Part shown: positions 19,303 through 28,300 of the stretch, one piece after another
How positions within the stretch are numbered: position 1 is the first letter of the stretch
Layout of the letters: each line of letters begins with the position of its first letter
DNA from: Planctomycetales bacterium
Lineage (GTDB): Bacteria; Planctomycetota; Planctomycetia; Pirellulales; Pirellulaceae
Length of the DNA: 38,879 nucleotides
Direction: 5' to 3'
Assembly (NCBI GenBank): GCA_020427005.1
Contig: JAGQOY010000048.1
Coordinates: 1-38,879 of the forward strand
Made by a program: the position numbers and the translations under genes
The notes under the pieces: model-generated
What the model was told of the DNA's origin: nothing
Databases searched by the model: none
The model's input: only the letters and a program-made list of their open reading frames with translations

Positions 19303-20916
19303 ATGTTTTCAAGGCTACCGATTTTCTCTTGTCTGCTAGTTGCATACTTTTTTTCAAGTTCAGCAACGGCGCAAAGAGAATTGAATGTTAAAAAGAAATT
19401 TGAACCAGCCTTCCATATCGAACCGCTCGTAAACCGCATCAAGGCTAAGCAGGGGGATGTCGTTCAGTTTCAGTTCGAAGTCATGTCGGTTGATAAAGAC
19501 TCTGACATCGAGGTTCTATTGGTCGGTTTGCGGCAGGAGCAAACAGGCCAAGTCTACCATGATGAGGCCCTAGTAGATAGCGACGAAATTCGACTTATTA
19601 GTGCCGGTAGAGCAGCGGTGGCACGTGATGTTCCCTATTTAATAGAGGGGATTATTCGAGTTCCAAGTGGCGAAGCCAAGTTCCACTCATACGGGATTCT
19701 AGTTCGTGATTTTGGGACAAGCCGTAGTCGTCAGCCGACCTTTGATCCAAGCGGAAAAGAACTAACCACAGCAGGTATCAATTTTATTACTCAATATTTG
19801 TTGCGTGTTGATTTGGAGATTCAGAATGCTCGTGGTGACAACGTAAAAGAGCTAGTTCTGGAATCGGGTTCAGTCGTTGCTGCGATGGGCAAGCCGCAGA
19901 TTGTGACAGTGATTCGAAATCCGACTGCATCGACTTTTGAATTTCAAATACAGGCACAACTTAAGCGTTCCCCGACAGATCGCTCTTTTCAGTCAGCCAG
20001 TTTGGTCATGCCGATTCGGATGACAACCGAATCAGATGAACGGTTTGTGGGGCGGTTGTTACCCTATAGCAGCGTCTTCATGCAACAGTTGATGTCTGAG
20101 CCCGTGTTGACTGGTGATTACCAATTGGAAGTCAAATTACAGTCCGAAGGTCGAGTAATCCAGCAGAAGAGCTTTGCCGTGGCAGTTGATTCTGCCGACT
20201 TTCCGGCTCAAGAAACCCAACTGAAGCAAGTTGGGTCCGGTCTATATATTTCACCAACCGCCATAGAAATTTCGCAAGCTCGGGGAGGTACTCGGCGGAT
20301 AAGCGTGGAGTTGATGAATCAAAGTGATAAACCGAGAGTCATCGATTTGTCTGCAATATCCTCGCGCGGGACACCATTCGATGTAGTTCAAATTAGTCCA
20401 GACAAGTTGACTTTGGCTCCTGGACGTAGCCGAAAAATCTCGCTATCGCTGAAAAGGAATTCAGACAGGGATCAAGCCATTGAGTATGGTCAATTGCTGG
20501 TTTCCAGTCAGGATCCAAATCAGTCTTACGACGAAAAGTCAGAATTGCCATTAGCGGTAACCTTTGCAGAGCCTGATCCTCCAGTAGTGGACATGGAAGC
20601 GCTGCGTTGGGTCGGTACGGGAAAGTATCCTAGCTTTCGCGCAAAAGTTACCAACACAGGCGGAAGTCATCTGGTTTTGGAGGCGCGTTTGCTCGTCATA
20701 CCCGAACGCGGAGAGCGACTTGAATTGCCAGCTGGCTATGGTCAATGGTTGATGCCGGGGGAATCGCTCGATCTCGACTTCCGATTAGCGCGACCTTTAA
20801 CACCTGGCAATTATCGGTTGATATGCGAATTGCAGAATAATGGAGTACCCATCATTCGTTCAGAAACAATAGAAGTCACCGATTTTGATGCTGCGTCAAC
20901 TACGGCCTCTCGATAA
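19303..20916 (+). CDS. Secreted Ig-like/periplasmic-chaperone-like protein paired with the secretin
   Basis: A 537-residue exported protein started at ATG 19303, which gives a clean signal peptide (MFSRLPIFSCLLVAYFFSSSATAQ). A TTG at 19273 overlapping the secretin stop (TTGA) is also possible and would add ten residues. The mature part is beta-rich with at least two Ig-like repeats: about 35-135 (FHIEPLVNRIKAKQGDVVQFQFEV) and about 310-400 (GLYISPTAIEISQARGGTRRISVELMNQSDKPRVIDLS ... LTLAPGRSRKISLSL), the latter resembling the DUF916/PapD-type donor domain in pattern. The C-terminal part has another sandwich (FRAKVTNTGGSHLVLEARL). No enzyme motif. Translational coupling with the secretin suggests a shared surface-assembly function; the actual substrate is unknown. 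Confidence 0.82.
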   Translation: MFSRLPIFSCLLVAYFFSSSATAQRELNVKKKFEPAFHIEPLVNRIKAKQGDVVQFQFEVMSVDKDSDIEVLLVGLRQEQTGQVYHDEALVDSDEIRLISAGRAAVARDVPYLIEGIIRVPSGEAKFHSYGILVRDFGTSRSRQPTFDPSGKELTTAGINFITQYLLRVDLEIQNARGDNVKELVLESGSVVAAMGKPQIVTVIRNPTASTFEFQIQAQLKRSPTDRSFQSASLVMPIRMTTESDERFVGRLLPYSSVFMQQLMSEPVLTGDYQLEVKLQSEGRVIQQKSFAVAVDSADFPAQETQLKQVGSGLYISPTAIEISQARGGTRRISVELMNQSDKPRVIDLSAISSRGTPFDVVQISPDKLTLAPGRSRKISLSLKRNSDRDQAIEYGQLLVSSQDPNQSYDEKSELPLAVTFAEPDPPVVDMEALRWVGTGKYPSFRAKVTNTGGSHLVLEARLLVIPERGERLELPAGYGQWLMPGESLDLDFRLARPLTPGNYRLICELQNNGVPIIRSETIEVTDFDAASTTASR

Positions 20917-20921
20917 TTTAA

Positions 20922-21020
20922 GAGTCTATCGGACTGCTGCAGGCACACTCCAACGATCTGTTAGTCGACGAATAGACTCGCTGTTTCTGGGATGTTCTCA
21001 AAAAGGATTGGAGTCTATCG
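20922..21020. repeat. Three-arm repeat at a convergent gene junction
   Basis: GAGTCTATCG occurs at 20922-20931 and again at 21011-21020. Between them TAGACTC (20973-20979) is the exact complement of GAGTCTA and can pair with either copy. The right copy contains the stop codon of the minus-strand YdcF-type gene. There is no U-run; a transcript-end structure for either gene is possible. Confidence 0.4.
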
Positions 21021-21881
21021 TCCAAGGAAAAATGCCATCAATTCATGTTGGCAAAGGGCAAGATCGAAAAGCGCGTCAACATTTGGCACAAAGTCGCGAG
21101 CGACCATTTTTGAGCCAACGGAGCGATAATCTGCTGCAACCGGAATGAGTCCTTGTAAGTTGGCAGCTTGCGCCAAACGCATGGCTCGAGGTAGGTGCCA
21201 AGCGCTGGTTAGCAACCCAATGCGTTTTCCTTGCCAAGCAGCAGCCATTTGTTTTTGAATTGACTGCAATTCTTGATACGTATTGATTCCCTCTATCTGT
21301 TGGATGGCGCCATCGGGAATTCCCAGTTTTTTCCAGATCTCTTCAGTTTGCTCACTTGGGGAACGACGCGTACCGAGGAGACTTTCGTAAGCTTGGCCAG
21401 TCGTAGCCAGGAGTTTCGTTTTGCCAAGCTTGTAAAGCTCGGCAGCGTAAACAACGCGATCTCCAGCCGGACCAGTCTGAGCTCTGTCCGGTCCTTGAGA
21501 AGTGCCTCCTCCCAAAACGACAAGAACATCCAAGGGCTCGTCTTGCTGGGTATCAAAAACAATTTGTTGATGTTCAAGCCAAAATAGTATGGTTCCCTTC
21601 AAGGGAGCAGTTGATAACGCGTAAAAAGCAATCCAAAGCAAAAGTCCTAATCTTACAGACCGTAGACCATTTGCTCTCGCTTGTGCCAGCAGGTATCCTC
21701 CGAAAAGAAACCAACAAACGCCGATTGGCATGCAAATTGTTGTCGCAACTTTTTCGAAACCTGTTTTTCCTTCTAGAGTGATTCCAATTACCAAAAACGT
21801 AGATGCCAGTCCGGCCATCATGGCGAGACTTTGAAGCGGCCCGAAGGCGCTCCGCTGATTGTTGTCCGACAATTGTCTCAT
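21015..21881 (-). CDS. YdcF/ElyC-family membrane protein (DUF218)
   Basis: A 288-residue inner-membrane protein. Three hydrophobic helices occupy about residues 17-38, 47-67 and 77-97. The DUF218 domain follows from about 117: DVLVVLGGGTSQG at its start, the charged YAAELYKLGKTKLLATTGQ strand-helix, SEQTEEIWKKLGIPDGAI, INTYQELQSI and the conserved LLTSAWHLPRAMRLAQ near the end. ElyC and SanA in this family affect envelope and peptidoglycan precursor metabolism; the biochemical activity is not known. GAGGACC before the ATG at 21881 supports the start. It lies downstream of orphan mraZ on the same strand but 777 bases away across repeats, so a shared transcript is doubtful. Confidence 0.88.
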   Translation of the reverse strand: MRQLSDNNQRSAFGPLQSLAMMAGLASTFLVIGITLEGKTGFEKVATTICMPIGVCWFLFGGYLLAQARANGLRSVRLGLLLWIAFYALSTAPLKGTILFWLEHQQIVFDTQQDEPLDVLVVLGGGTSQGPDRAQTGPAGDRVVYAAELYKLGKTKLLATTGQAYESLLGTRRSPSEQTEEIWKKLGIPDGAIQQIEGINTYQELQSIQKQMAAAWQGKRIGLLTSAWHLPRAMRLAQAANLQGLIPVAADYRSVGSKMVARDFVPNVDALFDLALCQHELMAFFLGR

Positions 21882-22658
21882 TGAGGGTCCTCTCCGGGAG
21901 CTGCTAATAGAAGGCGAACCAATTGGTAGCGTTGTTAGAGTTAGTTATTTGAGTTAAATGATTTGTTACCGTTCAAAGTTTTCTGAGGTTTGAATTGCAG
22001 CGGCAAATTGCCGGGCCATTGACCCTCACGCTTTAGGCGAGCGGCAGGAATAAACGTCCCAACCCGAAACGTAATGAGGGATTCTTGTTCGGTCCCTCGC
22101 TTACGTTTCGGGTTAGGATTGGTAGATTTGACCCACACCTCCGGACTGGGCCATGCAAACCTAGGGACTTTGCCCCGAAAATCGGAACCCCTCCAGCCTC
22201 AATGGCCCAGCCTTTTGCTCAGCTTGTCCCTCACGGCCAGGTGCATATCAACGGTCATGCCGATAGGGCCAACGCCCCGGATGAAGATTCGTTTCTACGC
22301 GAAGTTCGAAGCTAAGTGCATGCTACGGGGCTGCATTATTCGGAAGGGCTAACGAGGCGAACGCCCTGTCCAATGCGCCTTTGCAATCGGCGAGTCTTCT
22401 ATGGGAGAGATTATGAAGTACGAAACCGACGCTGGCCAGGAGCGTCCGTGCTCCTTTGGCCTGCGACGGTGTGGCTAGCAACATGAGACGTGCTCGCCAC
22501 ATCGCCCAACTCAATCCTTGAGCCGAGCATGTGCGTGGAATCCCAATCCATGGCAAGGACTGTTGTGGCTATTCAGCTCGTGGCCGCAAGCTGAAATCGG
22601 ATTCCACACGGAACTTCTGCAATCGTGTATTTTGAACTCTCCAAAAAGCTGAATTCAC
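21882..22658. other. Repeat-bearing non-coding gap
   Basis: About 780 bases between the YdcF-type gene and mraZ. It contains the palindrome CGGCAAATTGCCG (22001-22013) and the larger inverted repeat at 22061-22114. From about 22130 to 22560 it appears richer in GC than its flanks, by eye. Overlapping frames on both strands (for example 22323-22556 minus) have no ribosome sites and no recognisable sequence; I do not call any of them a gene, though a decayed gene cannot be excluded. Confidence 0.45.
22061..22114. repeat. Intergenic inverted repeat, core AACCCGAAACGTAA
   Basis: AACCCGAAACGTAA (22061-22074) and TTACGTTTCGGGTT (22101-22114) are exact complements, with inner arms AGGGA (22077-22081) and TCCCT (22093-22097) and a loop between. 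One reading frame through it encodes NPKRKRG, which I recall from many spurious short proteins in planctomycete annotations, so this is likely a dispersed genomic repeat. The recurrence claim rests on memory; within this window I found one copy. Confidence 0.75.
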
Positions 22659-23117
22659 CTAATTGGGTTTGATTTCTGTGTTCCCCAAGACCGTTTCGGC
22701 AAGTTGATCGTAGTTGGGTTGCGTCTGAGCTAGGAACTGGTCCCAATTCGACGAATTCCAGATCTCAATTCGATCACGAACACCTAGGACAACGACTTCG
22801 GAGGCAAGACCTGCAAGCGTGGCCAGCTCCGGAGGGATACGCAATCTTCCTTGTTTATCAATGTCGGCCGGTTGTGCCTGAGCATAAAACAAACGGCTAA
22901 AGGCTCTTGTGTCTCTGGCAGCCGGACTGCTCGATTCGATCAAGCTGCCCATGCGCTCCAAGACTTCACAAGTGTAAATCGAAAGGGAATGATCCGTACC
23001 GGGAGCAATAAAAAGCGTGCTGCGGTCCGGAAAACCAATTCCGTCCCGAAGTTGCTTTGGGATTGCGACCCGCAATTTATCGTCCAGGTTTCGGCGGTAA
23101 TTGCCTGTGAGCAACAT
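22659..23117 (-). CDS. mraZ: Transcriptional regulator MraZ
   Basis: A 152-residue MraZ, the ring-forming AbrB-like DNA-binding protein that usually heads the division and cell-wall (dcw) cluster and represses it. Both half-domains are visible: GNYRRNLDDKLRVAIPKQLRD (residues about 5-25, DxxxR motif D12-R16) and DIDKQGRLRIPPELA (about 85-100). The C-terminal segment VVLGVRDRIEIWNSSNWDQFLA is typical. It ends TEIKPN, near the usual family length. Unusually, no rsmH, ftsL, ftsI or mur gene follows; the next gene on the strand is a YdcF-type gene 777 bases away. The promoter and operator upstream are intact, so the protein probably still regulates at least itself. Confidence 0.95.
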   Translation of the reverse strand: MLLTGNYRRNLDDKLRVAIPKQLRDGIGFPDRSTLFIAPGTDHSLSIYTCEVLERMGSLIESSSPAARDTRAFSRLFYAQAQPADIDKQGRLRIPPELATLAGLASEVVVLGVRDRIEIWNSSNWDQFLAQTQPNYDQLAETVLGNTEIKPN

Positions 23118-23150
23118 TGCCAGATCGACGCCTTAAAGCAGCTCCACCGT

Positions 23151-23200
23151 TTGTCCCCAATCGTCACCAATTTTCCCCAACGGTCCCCAAGAATATCCAA
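23151..23200 (-). promoter_or_regulatory. MraZ operator: five phased decamers
   Basis: On the minus strand, five consecutive 10-base units all begin TTGG: TTGGATATTC, TTGGGGACCG, TTGGGGAAAA, TTGGTGACGA and TTGGGGACAA. Three carry a perfect TGGGG with 5-base spacers, matching the known MraZ box pattern (TGGGN direct repeats, 10-bp period). The array ends 33 bases before the mraZ ATG, so autoregulation is strongly implied. Confidence 0.9.
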
Positions 23201-23217
23201 CCACACTGCAAAGTCAA
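23190..23217 (-). promoter_or_regulatory. mraZ: Candidate mraZ promoter
   Basis: On the minus strand TTGACT (23217-23212) and TATTCT (23195-23190) are separated by 16 bases. The -10 overlaps the first two operator decamers, so bound MraZ would cover the transcription start. Confidence 0.65.
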
Positions 23218-23278
23218 CTAGAAAATACCAAAGTGCGGCTGATGAATTTGTCCAGAATTGTCGTAGGTGTCGGTAGCT

Positions 23279-23317
23279 CTGGGACTTGCGCTGATTGGAA
23301 TTTTTCGTGAGTCCCAG
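23279..23317 (+). repeat. Twelve-base-pair hairpin with partial tandem duplication
   Basis: CTGGGACTTGCG (23279-23290) pairs with CGTGAGTCCCAG (23306-23317) over 12 positions, two of them G-U on the plus strand. The right arm and loop (TTGGAATTTTTCGTGAGTCC... from 23295) are followed by a shortened copy, TTGGATTTTTGTGTCCCAA at 23318-23336, giving a second possible partner for the left arm. It lies between divergent mraZ and the FlgI-like gene, in the possible leader of the latter. The rest of 23221-23524 shows only an ACCCC/GGGGT hairpin at 23341-23357. Confidence 0.45.
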
Positions 23318-23524
23318 TTGGATTTTTGTGTCCCAATCTGACCCCCTGTAATGGGGTGGGTGTTGTTTGGCAGTGGTGACCTATCTCAGCGGTGGATTGG
23401 CCTTGCCTCGGAGCGTTTTGAGATAATCGCCTTGACCCCAAACGACTTCACGCAGTACCCTCCCGGGCTAGCGAATTGATTCGCTCGATTAAGGGAAATT
23501 CACGATCACTGCAGGGAAGCAGGT

Positions 23525-25327
23525 ATGACCATCCGAATCCGAATAATGCAAAGTGGTTTGTTGATGGGCCTTTTGAGTTTGCATTCTGGTTGCGTATCCT
23601 CCTGGTTTACACCACCAGCATCCCAGGTTGAGCATGACCGACGAGAATCGCTTCGAGAAGTGCTCAAGAGCGAAGATCGGCCAACGATCGTATCTCAGAT
23701 CGCGACGTCGCGAGATTTCACGGTTAGTAGTCTTGAGAATATTGCATTGGTGACGAATTTGGTGGGAACTGGAGGACTCGTAAAGCCGAGTCAGCCTCGT
23801 GACAAACTGATTGCGGTGATGCGCCGTAACGAAGTTGCCAATCCGAACGCCTTATTGGATGCCGACGTGACCACGATGGTGACGGCTGTATCTGCAGTAC
23901 CTCCAGCGGCCCAAAAGGGAGATGTCCTGGATGTTGCGGTTGATATCTCGACGCATGCTGAGGCCAGCGATCTACAGCATGGCTGGCTGATGGAAACGTC
24001 GTTGGTTGAAATGAGTCGTCTTGGTGGGCAGCTCAAAGAAGGGTTTGAAATGGCCGTTGCGGAAGGGCCAATTGTGACCATGGCGCAAGTAAACGGTAGC
24101 TCCGACCCGCAGGCTAAGTTAGCAGGGATAGTGATCGGAGGAACCAAGCTTCTAAAACCTCGCACCATCGGCATTGGAATTGATGAAGAATATGCGGATG
24201 CGGTAACGGTGGCTGCAGTCTTACCGGCAATAAAGAAACGATTCACGTATTTCGATGGGCTGGGGCAAAAAGGGGTGGCGACACCCAGAAGCGATTCCTA
24301 CATTGAGCTTGTAGTGCCTCCCAAATATGCGACTGATCCCTTTCACTTTGTAAACGTTGTCCTTCAGATCGGGTTTAACGAATCAGCATCGCAGTACGCA
24401 GAACGATTGCAGCTGCTGCAGCAACAGATTTTTGACCCAGCAGCGTGTCGCAACGCGTGCTGGCAATTAGAAGCGATAGGTGATGATGCTCGAGACATTT
24501 TGGCAAGTGGCTTAACAAGCCCCGATGCAGAAGTGCGCTTTTATACCGCGCATTCGCTTGCCTATTTGAACGATCGTCGGAGTATCGAAACTTTAAAGCA
24601 ACTAGCTAGGGCAGAGCCCGCGTTTCGGGCAATGTGCCTAACGGGTTTGAGTATCGTCGATGATTACTCAGCGACTGAGGCCCTTGAAGAGTTGTTGAAC
24701 TCTGCAGAGAGCGAAGTAAGGTATGGAGCTTTTCTAGCTTTGCGGCATCGAGACCGAAGTTCACCATTAGTGACTGGTACCCGAATTGGAGAAGCGGGTT
24801 CGGTATTGGAAATTCCCACGTCAGGCCCTCCATTGATAGCAGTTAGTTTAAGTAAGAAACCCGAGATCGTCGTCTTTGGTTCCAATCCACAAATAACGTT
24901 GCCTACCTTTCTTTATCTGTCGGATAATTTGATTGTGCGTGGTGAAGGCAACGGCAATATTTCCGTTAGTCAATTCGCCAAGGGGCAAGAAGATAAAGTA
25001 CGTGAAGTTCCTGCCGATTTACGAAGCGTTCTGGCTGCTATTTCTGAAGTGGGTGGTAATTACGGTGAATGGGTCACTTTCTTGAGGTTGTGTGGTGAGA
25101 AAGGATACGTGATTGAGCCGGTGGCAATGAATCCTGTACCAGTGGCGGGACGAATCTATCATCGCCAGTCCGAAGGAGTTTCCCAACCGGGCTCTACGTT
25201 AGAATCAGCATCTCTCATTGATGCATTCGAAAAAGATAGGGGTGCCATGCAGGAGTCGATGGTCGGACAGGAAGAATCGGTTCTGCAAACTGCCCATTGG
25301 TACAATCCTTTGTCCTGGTGGAAATAG
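23525..25327 (+). CDS. FlgI-like (P-ring-like) lipoprotein with HEAT-type repeats
   Basis: A 600-residue exported protein; the ATG follows AGCAGG. Residues 1-23 form a signal ending LHSGC, a probable lipoprotein site although the residue at -3 is His. From about 65 to 260 the sequence follows the flagellar P-ring protein FlgI in pattern: NIALVTNLVGTGG, MVTAVSAVPPAAQKGDVLDVAVDI, DLQHGWLMETSLVEMS and AEGPIVTMAQV. About 310-410 form HEAT-like helical repeats (DARDILASGLTSPDAEVRFYTAHSLAYL and EALEELLNSAESEVRYGAFLALRHRD in outline). The C-terminal part is beta-rich and ends YNPLSWWK. No flagellar gene is nearby, so it is probably not a true P-ring but a repurposed ring-forming envelope protein. 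It is 57 bases before smc on the same strand. Confidence 0.82.
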   Translation: MTIRIRIMQSGLLMGLLSLHSGCVSSWFTPPASQVEHDRRESLREVLKSEDRPTIVSQIATSRDFTVSSLENIALVTNLVGTGGLVKPSQPRDKLIAVMRRNEVANPNALLDADVTTMVTAVSAVPPAAQKGDVLDVAVDISTHAEASDLQHGWLMETSLVEMSRLGGQLKEGFEMAVAEGPIVTMAQVNGSSDPQAKLAGIVIGGTKLLKPRTIGIGIDEEYADAVTVAAVLPAIKKRFTYFDGLGQKGVATPRSDSYIELVVPPKYATDPFHFVNVVLQIGFNESASQYAERLQLLQQQIFDPAACRNACWQLEAIGDDARDILASGLTSPDAEVRFYTAHSLAYLNDRRSIETLKQLARAEPAFRAMCLTGLSIVDDYSATEALEELLNSAESEVRYGAFLALRHRDRSSPLVTGTRIGEAGSVLEIPTSGPPLIAVSLSKKPEIVVFGSNPQITLPTFLYLSDNLIVRGEGNGNISVSQFAKGQEDKVREVPADLRSVLAAISEVGGNYGEWVTFLRLCGEKGYVIEPVAMNPVPVAGRIYHRQSEGVSQPGSTLESASLIDAFEKDRGAMQESMVGQEESVLQTAHWYNPLSWWK

Positions 25328-25384
25328 CTATCCCGTGCACGTTCCGCGTTGAATTTTACTACGCGATTTTCATAGACGCCAAAC

Positions 25385-28300
25385 ATGCTCATTGCTCTCG
25401 AACTAGCTGGTTTCAAGAGTTTCGCGGATAAGACGCGATTCGATTTTCCAGATGGCATCACGGTAATTGTGGGTCCAAATGGATCGGGAAAATCCAATGT
25501 TGTAGATGCCATTAAATGGGTTTTGGGAGCCCAGAGTGCCAAAGCCTTACGAGGTAAGGATATGGCAGACGTCATCTTCAAAGGCTCGTCTGCCCTGGGG
25601 CGAAAGCCCGCCAACAGTGCGGAGGCAACGCTTGTTTTTGACAACCGTGAAAGACGTCTGCAACTCGATGCAGAAGAAGTTCATGTGACGCGGCGTGTTT
25701 ATCGAAGCGGTGAAAGTGAATATCTAATAAACGGTGCCTCATGCCGTCTTAAAGATATTAGAGACCTATTCCGAGGAACGGGCGTAGGTGTCGACGCTTA
25801 TAGTTTGATTGAGCAGGGGAAGGTCGATCGGATGTTGCAGGCGTCCCCAAAAGATCGGCGAGTGATCTTTGAGGAAGCTGCTGGTATCAGTCGATTCAAC
25901 GCTAAGAAGGCGGAAGCTTTACGCCGTTTACAACGTGTTGACCAGAATCTGGTGCGACTAAAGGATATTGTCGACGAAGTACATACCCGGCTTTCAGCCT
26001 TGAAGACTCAGGCAAGCAAGGCTCAACGCTATCGGGAGATGACGAATCGCCTCCATGAATTGCGACTGCAACTTGGCTGGACCGAGTACAGCGCGTTGAT
26101 GAATAAGAAGACGCTTGCCGAATCGAGGCTAAGCGAATTGACTTCGCTGCAAATTCACAAGCAAGAAGAGCAACAAGCCGCTCGCCACGAAGCGCAGCAA
26201 TCAGAAATAGCTTTGCATGAAGTTGCTCGAAGTTGTCAGGATGTCGAGACGCTATTGCAGGATACACTTCAGCGAATTGCCGTCAACGACAGTCAACGCT
26301 CCTCGCTGAGCAAACGCATTGAGGAAACTCAGTCTGAGCAGCGTCGGCAAGAGAGTCGGCTGCTTGTGCTTCGGCACCGAGCCAGTTTCTTGCAAGAGGA
26401 AGTGGCAACTCTTCGGGACCGTATGGATGATGCTCAGCGAGTGTATGATGCAGCCCTCGCGAGAACTACACTTGCTACTCAGCAAGTGGAAGAATTACGT
26501 AAGAATCGCAATAACTGCGGGCACCAGTACGATTCGTTGCGTAGCAACCATTTGGCGTACTTGAGGAGTTCTTCGGAGCTTTCTAGCGCAGTGGCTCAAC
26601 AAAGGAACCTTCTCGCGGAATTGGTTCAAAGTATTGGAAGCTCCGAGACGCAAATTCACGAACTGGGAAATGCAGAGCAACAAGCACGTCGAATCGCTGA
26701 ACAATCGGCTGTGAGACTAAAGCAAATTCATGAACAATATCAAAGTCTTAGTCAATCCAAAGAAAAAAGCAAAAACCAGCTCGATGAATTACGAAAACAG
26801 TTAGTCGCTAACCAAGAGTTGGCAGCTGGTCTCAATGGAAGACTAGTGGGTGCAGCAGAACGACTAAGCATTCTGGAGCAATTGCAGCAGCATCTAGAGG
26901 GTGTCGATGCGGGTGCCAGATATATTTTGGATTTGGTAAATCAGGGAGCCTTCCCGGAGTTGGAGGGCGTGGTGGGCTTAGTTGGAGAGTTGATCGAAGT
27001 TGACGTTCATATCGCTCCGTTGATCGACACGGCACTTGGGGCATCGGCTAATGCCTTGGCTTTGCGCGACGGAAAGTTCATCGACGCAGTACGAAACGGG
27101 AAGTGGGAAATTCCTGGTCGACTAAGTCTGATGCGACTGGATCAGATTCCTCAACGTCGATTGGGAGAAAAGATTCAATTAGATGGTGTGCGGGGAGTAA
27201 TTGGACGGGCGGATCGACTGGTCCAATGTGCCGAGGGTGTAGAGCCACTAATGCGATATCTATTGGGGACCACTTGGCTGGTGGAGTCTCTCGATATGGC
27301 ATTGGATTTGGCACATTTTCGTGGTTCCGGGTTACGATTCGTCACTGCTGAATGTCAAGTCCTGGAAGCCGACGGAACTCTGACCATTGGCGCATTGCAA
27401 TCGGCCAGTGGCTTGGTGTCACGTAGAAGCGAAATACATAACGCCAAGCTTGAGATTATCGAACTCAAAAAGCAGTATCAGTCGTCGCAAGGAGAGATTG
27501 AGCGGTTGCAAGGGCGGGTGGCAAAATCCTTGCCGATTCTTGAGCAGCAGGAGGCTCAATTAACGAGTCTATCCAAAGAACTGTCTCATCAGCAAGCTGC
27601 CGCTCAGGCGGCGGTTAGCAAATTGGACGGAATCGAAACTCAACGCACAAGAATGGAAACTGTATTATCTGAGTTGAACAGTCGACGTTTGGGTGTTGAG
27701 CCCTCCATAGCGAAAGCAGACGATGAACTACGTCAAACTCAACTGCGGATCGACGAACTGGAAGCGGAATTGGCCACAGCTGGCACCCAGCTAAAACAAT
27801 TTGAAATGCAGGTGTCCGAAGCAACCGATGAACTAACATCTGCCAAGGTTGATTTGGCACGTGTCGAGCAGCGACTTGAAGCCAATATGGCCGCATACGA
27901 GCAGTCAACTCGCAATCAGGCAGAGCGGACGCAAGCAGTCGTAGAAGCGATAGAAGAATTGCAGCGGTTGCGGATGCGGCGAGAGCAATCGGAATTGGAG
28001 ATTCTAAATCTTACCTCGCAAATCGCAGTCGACTTCCTAATATCGGAGCAGGAAGAATTTCGGCTGGTCGGATTGGCCGAGCAAGCTCAATCATTGAGAG
28101 CGGTCCGCAGTACGGCAACTAAGCGCTTAGAAAATGTATCTCGCGAATTAGAGAAAGTTAGTCATCAGTGCCAAGTCTTAACTACCGATGCGCTTCGGCA
28201 TCAGGAGGCTATGGAACAACTCGTGAGGAGATTCGCTGATGATTATCAGGTTGAGTTTAATGACTTAGCGGCGGCCCAAATTGTATCGGATTCAGCTGAG

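Noticed and set aside
22074..22556. Several open frames on both strands in the GC-richer gap before mraZ
   Set aside because: Different frames are open at once, none has a ribosome site, and part is translated inverted repeat (NPKRKRG). A decayed gene remains possible.
23525..25327. A true flagellar P-ring gene
   Set aside because: Lipoprotein-type signal, HEAT-like repeats, extra C-terminus and no flagellar neighbours; called FlgI-like only.
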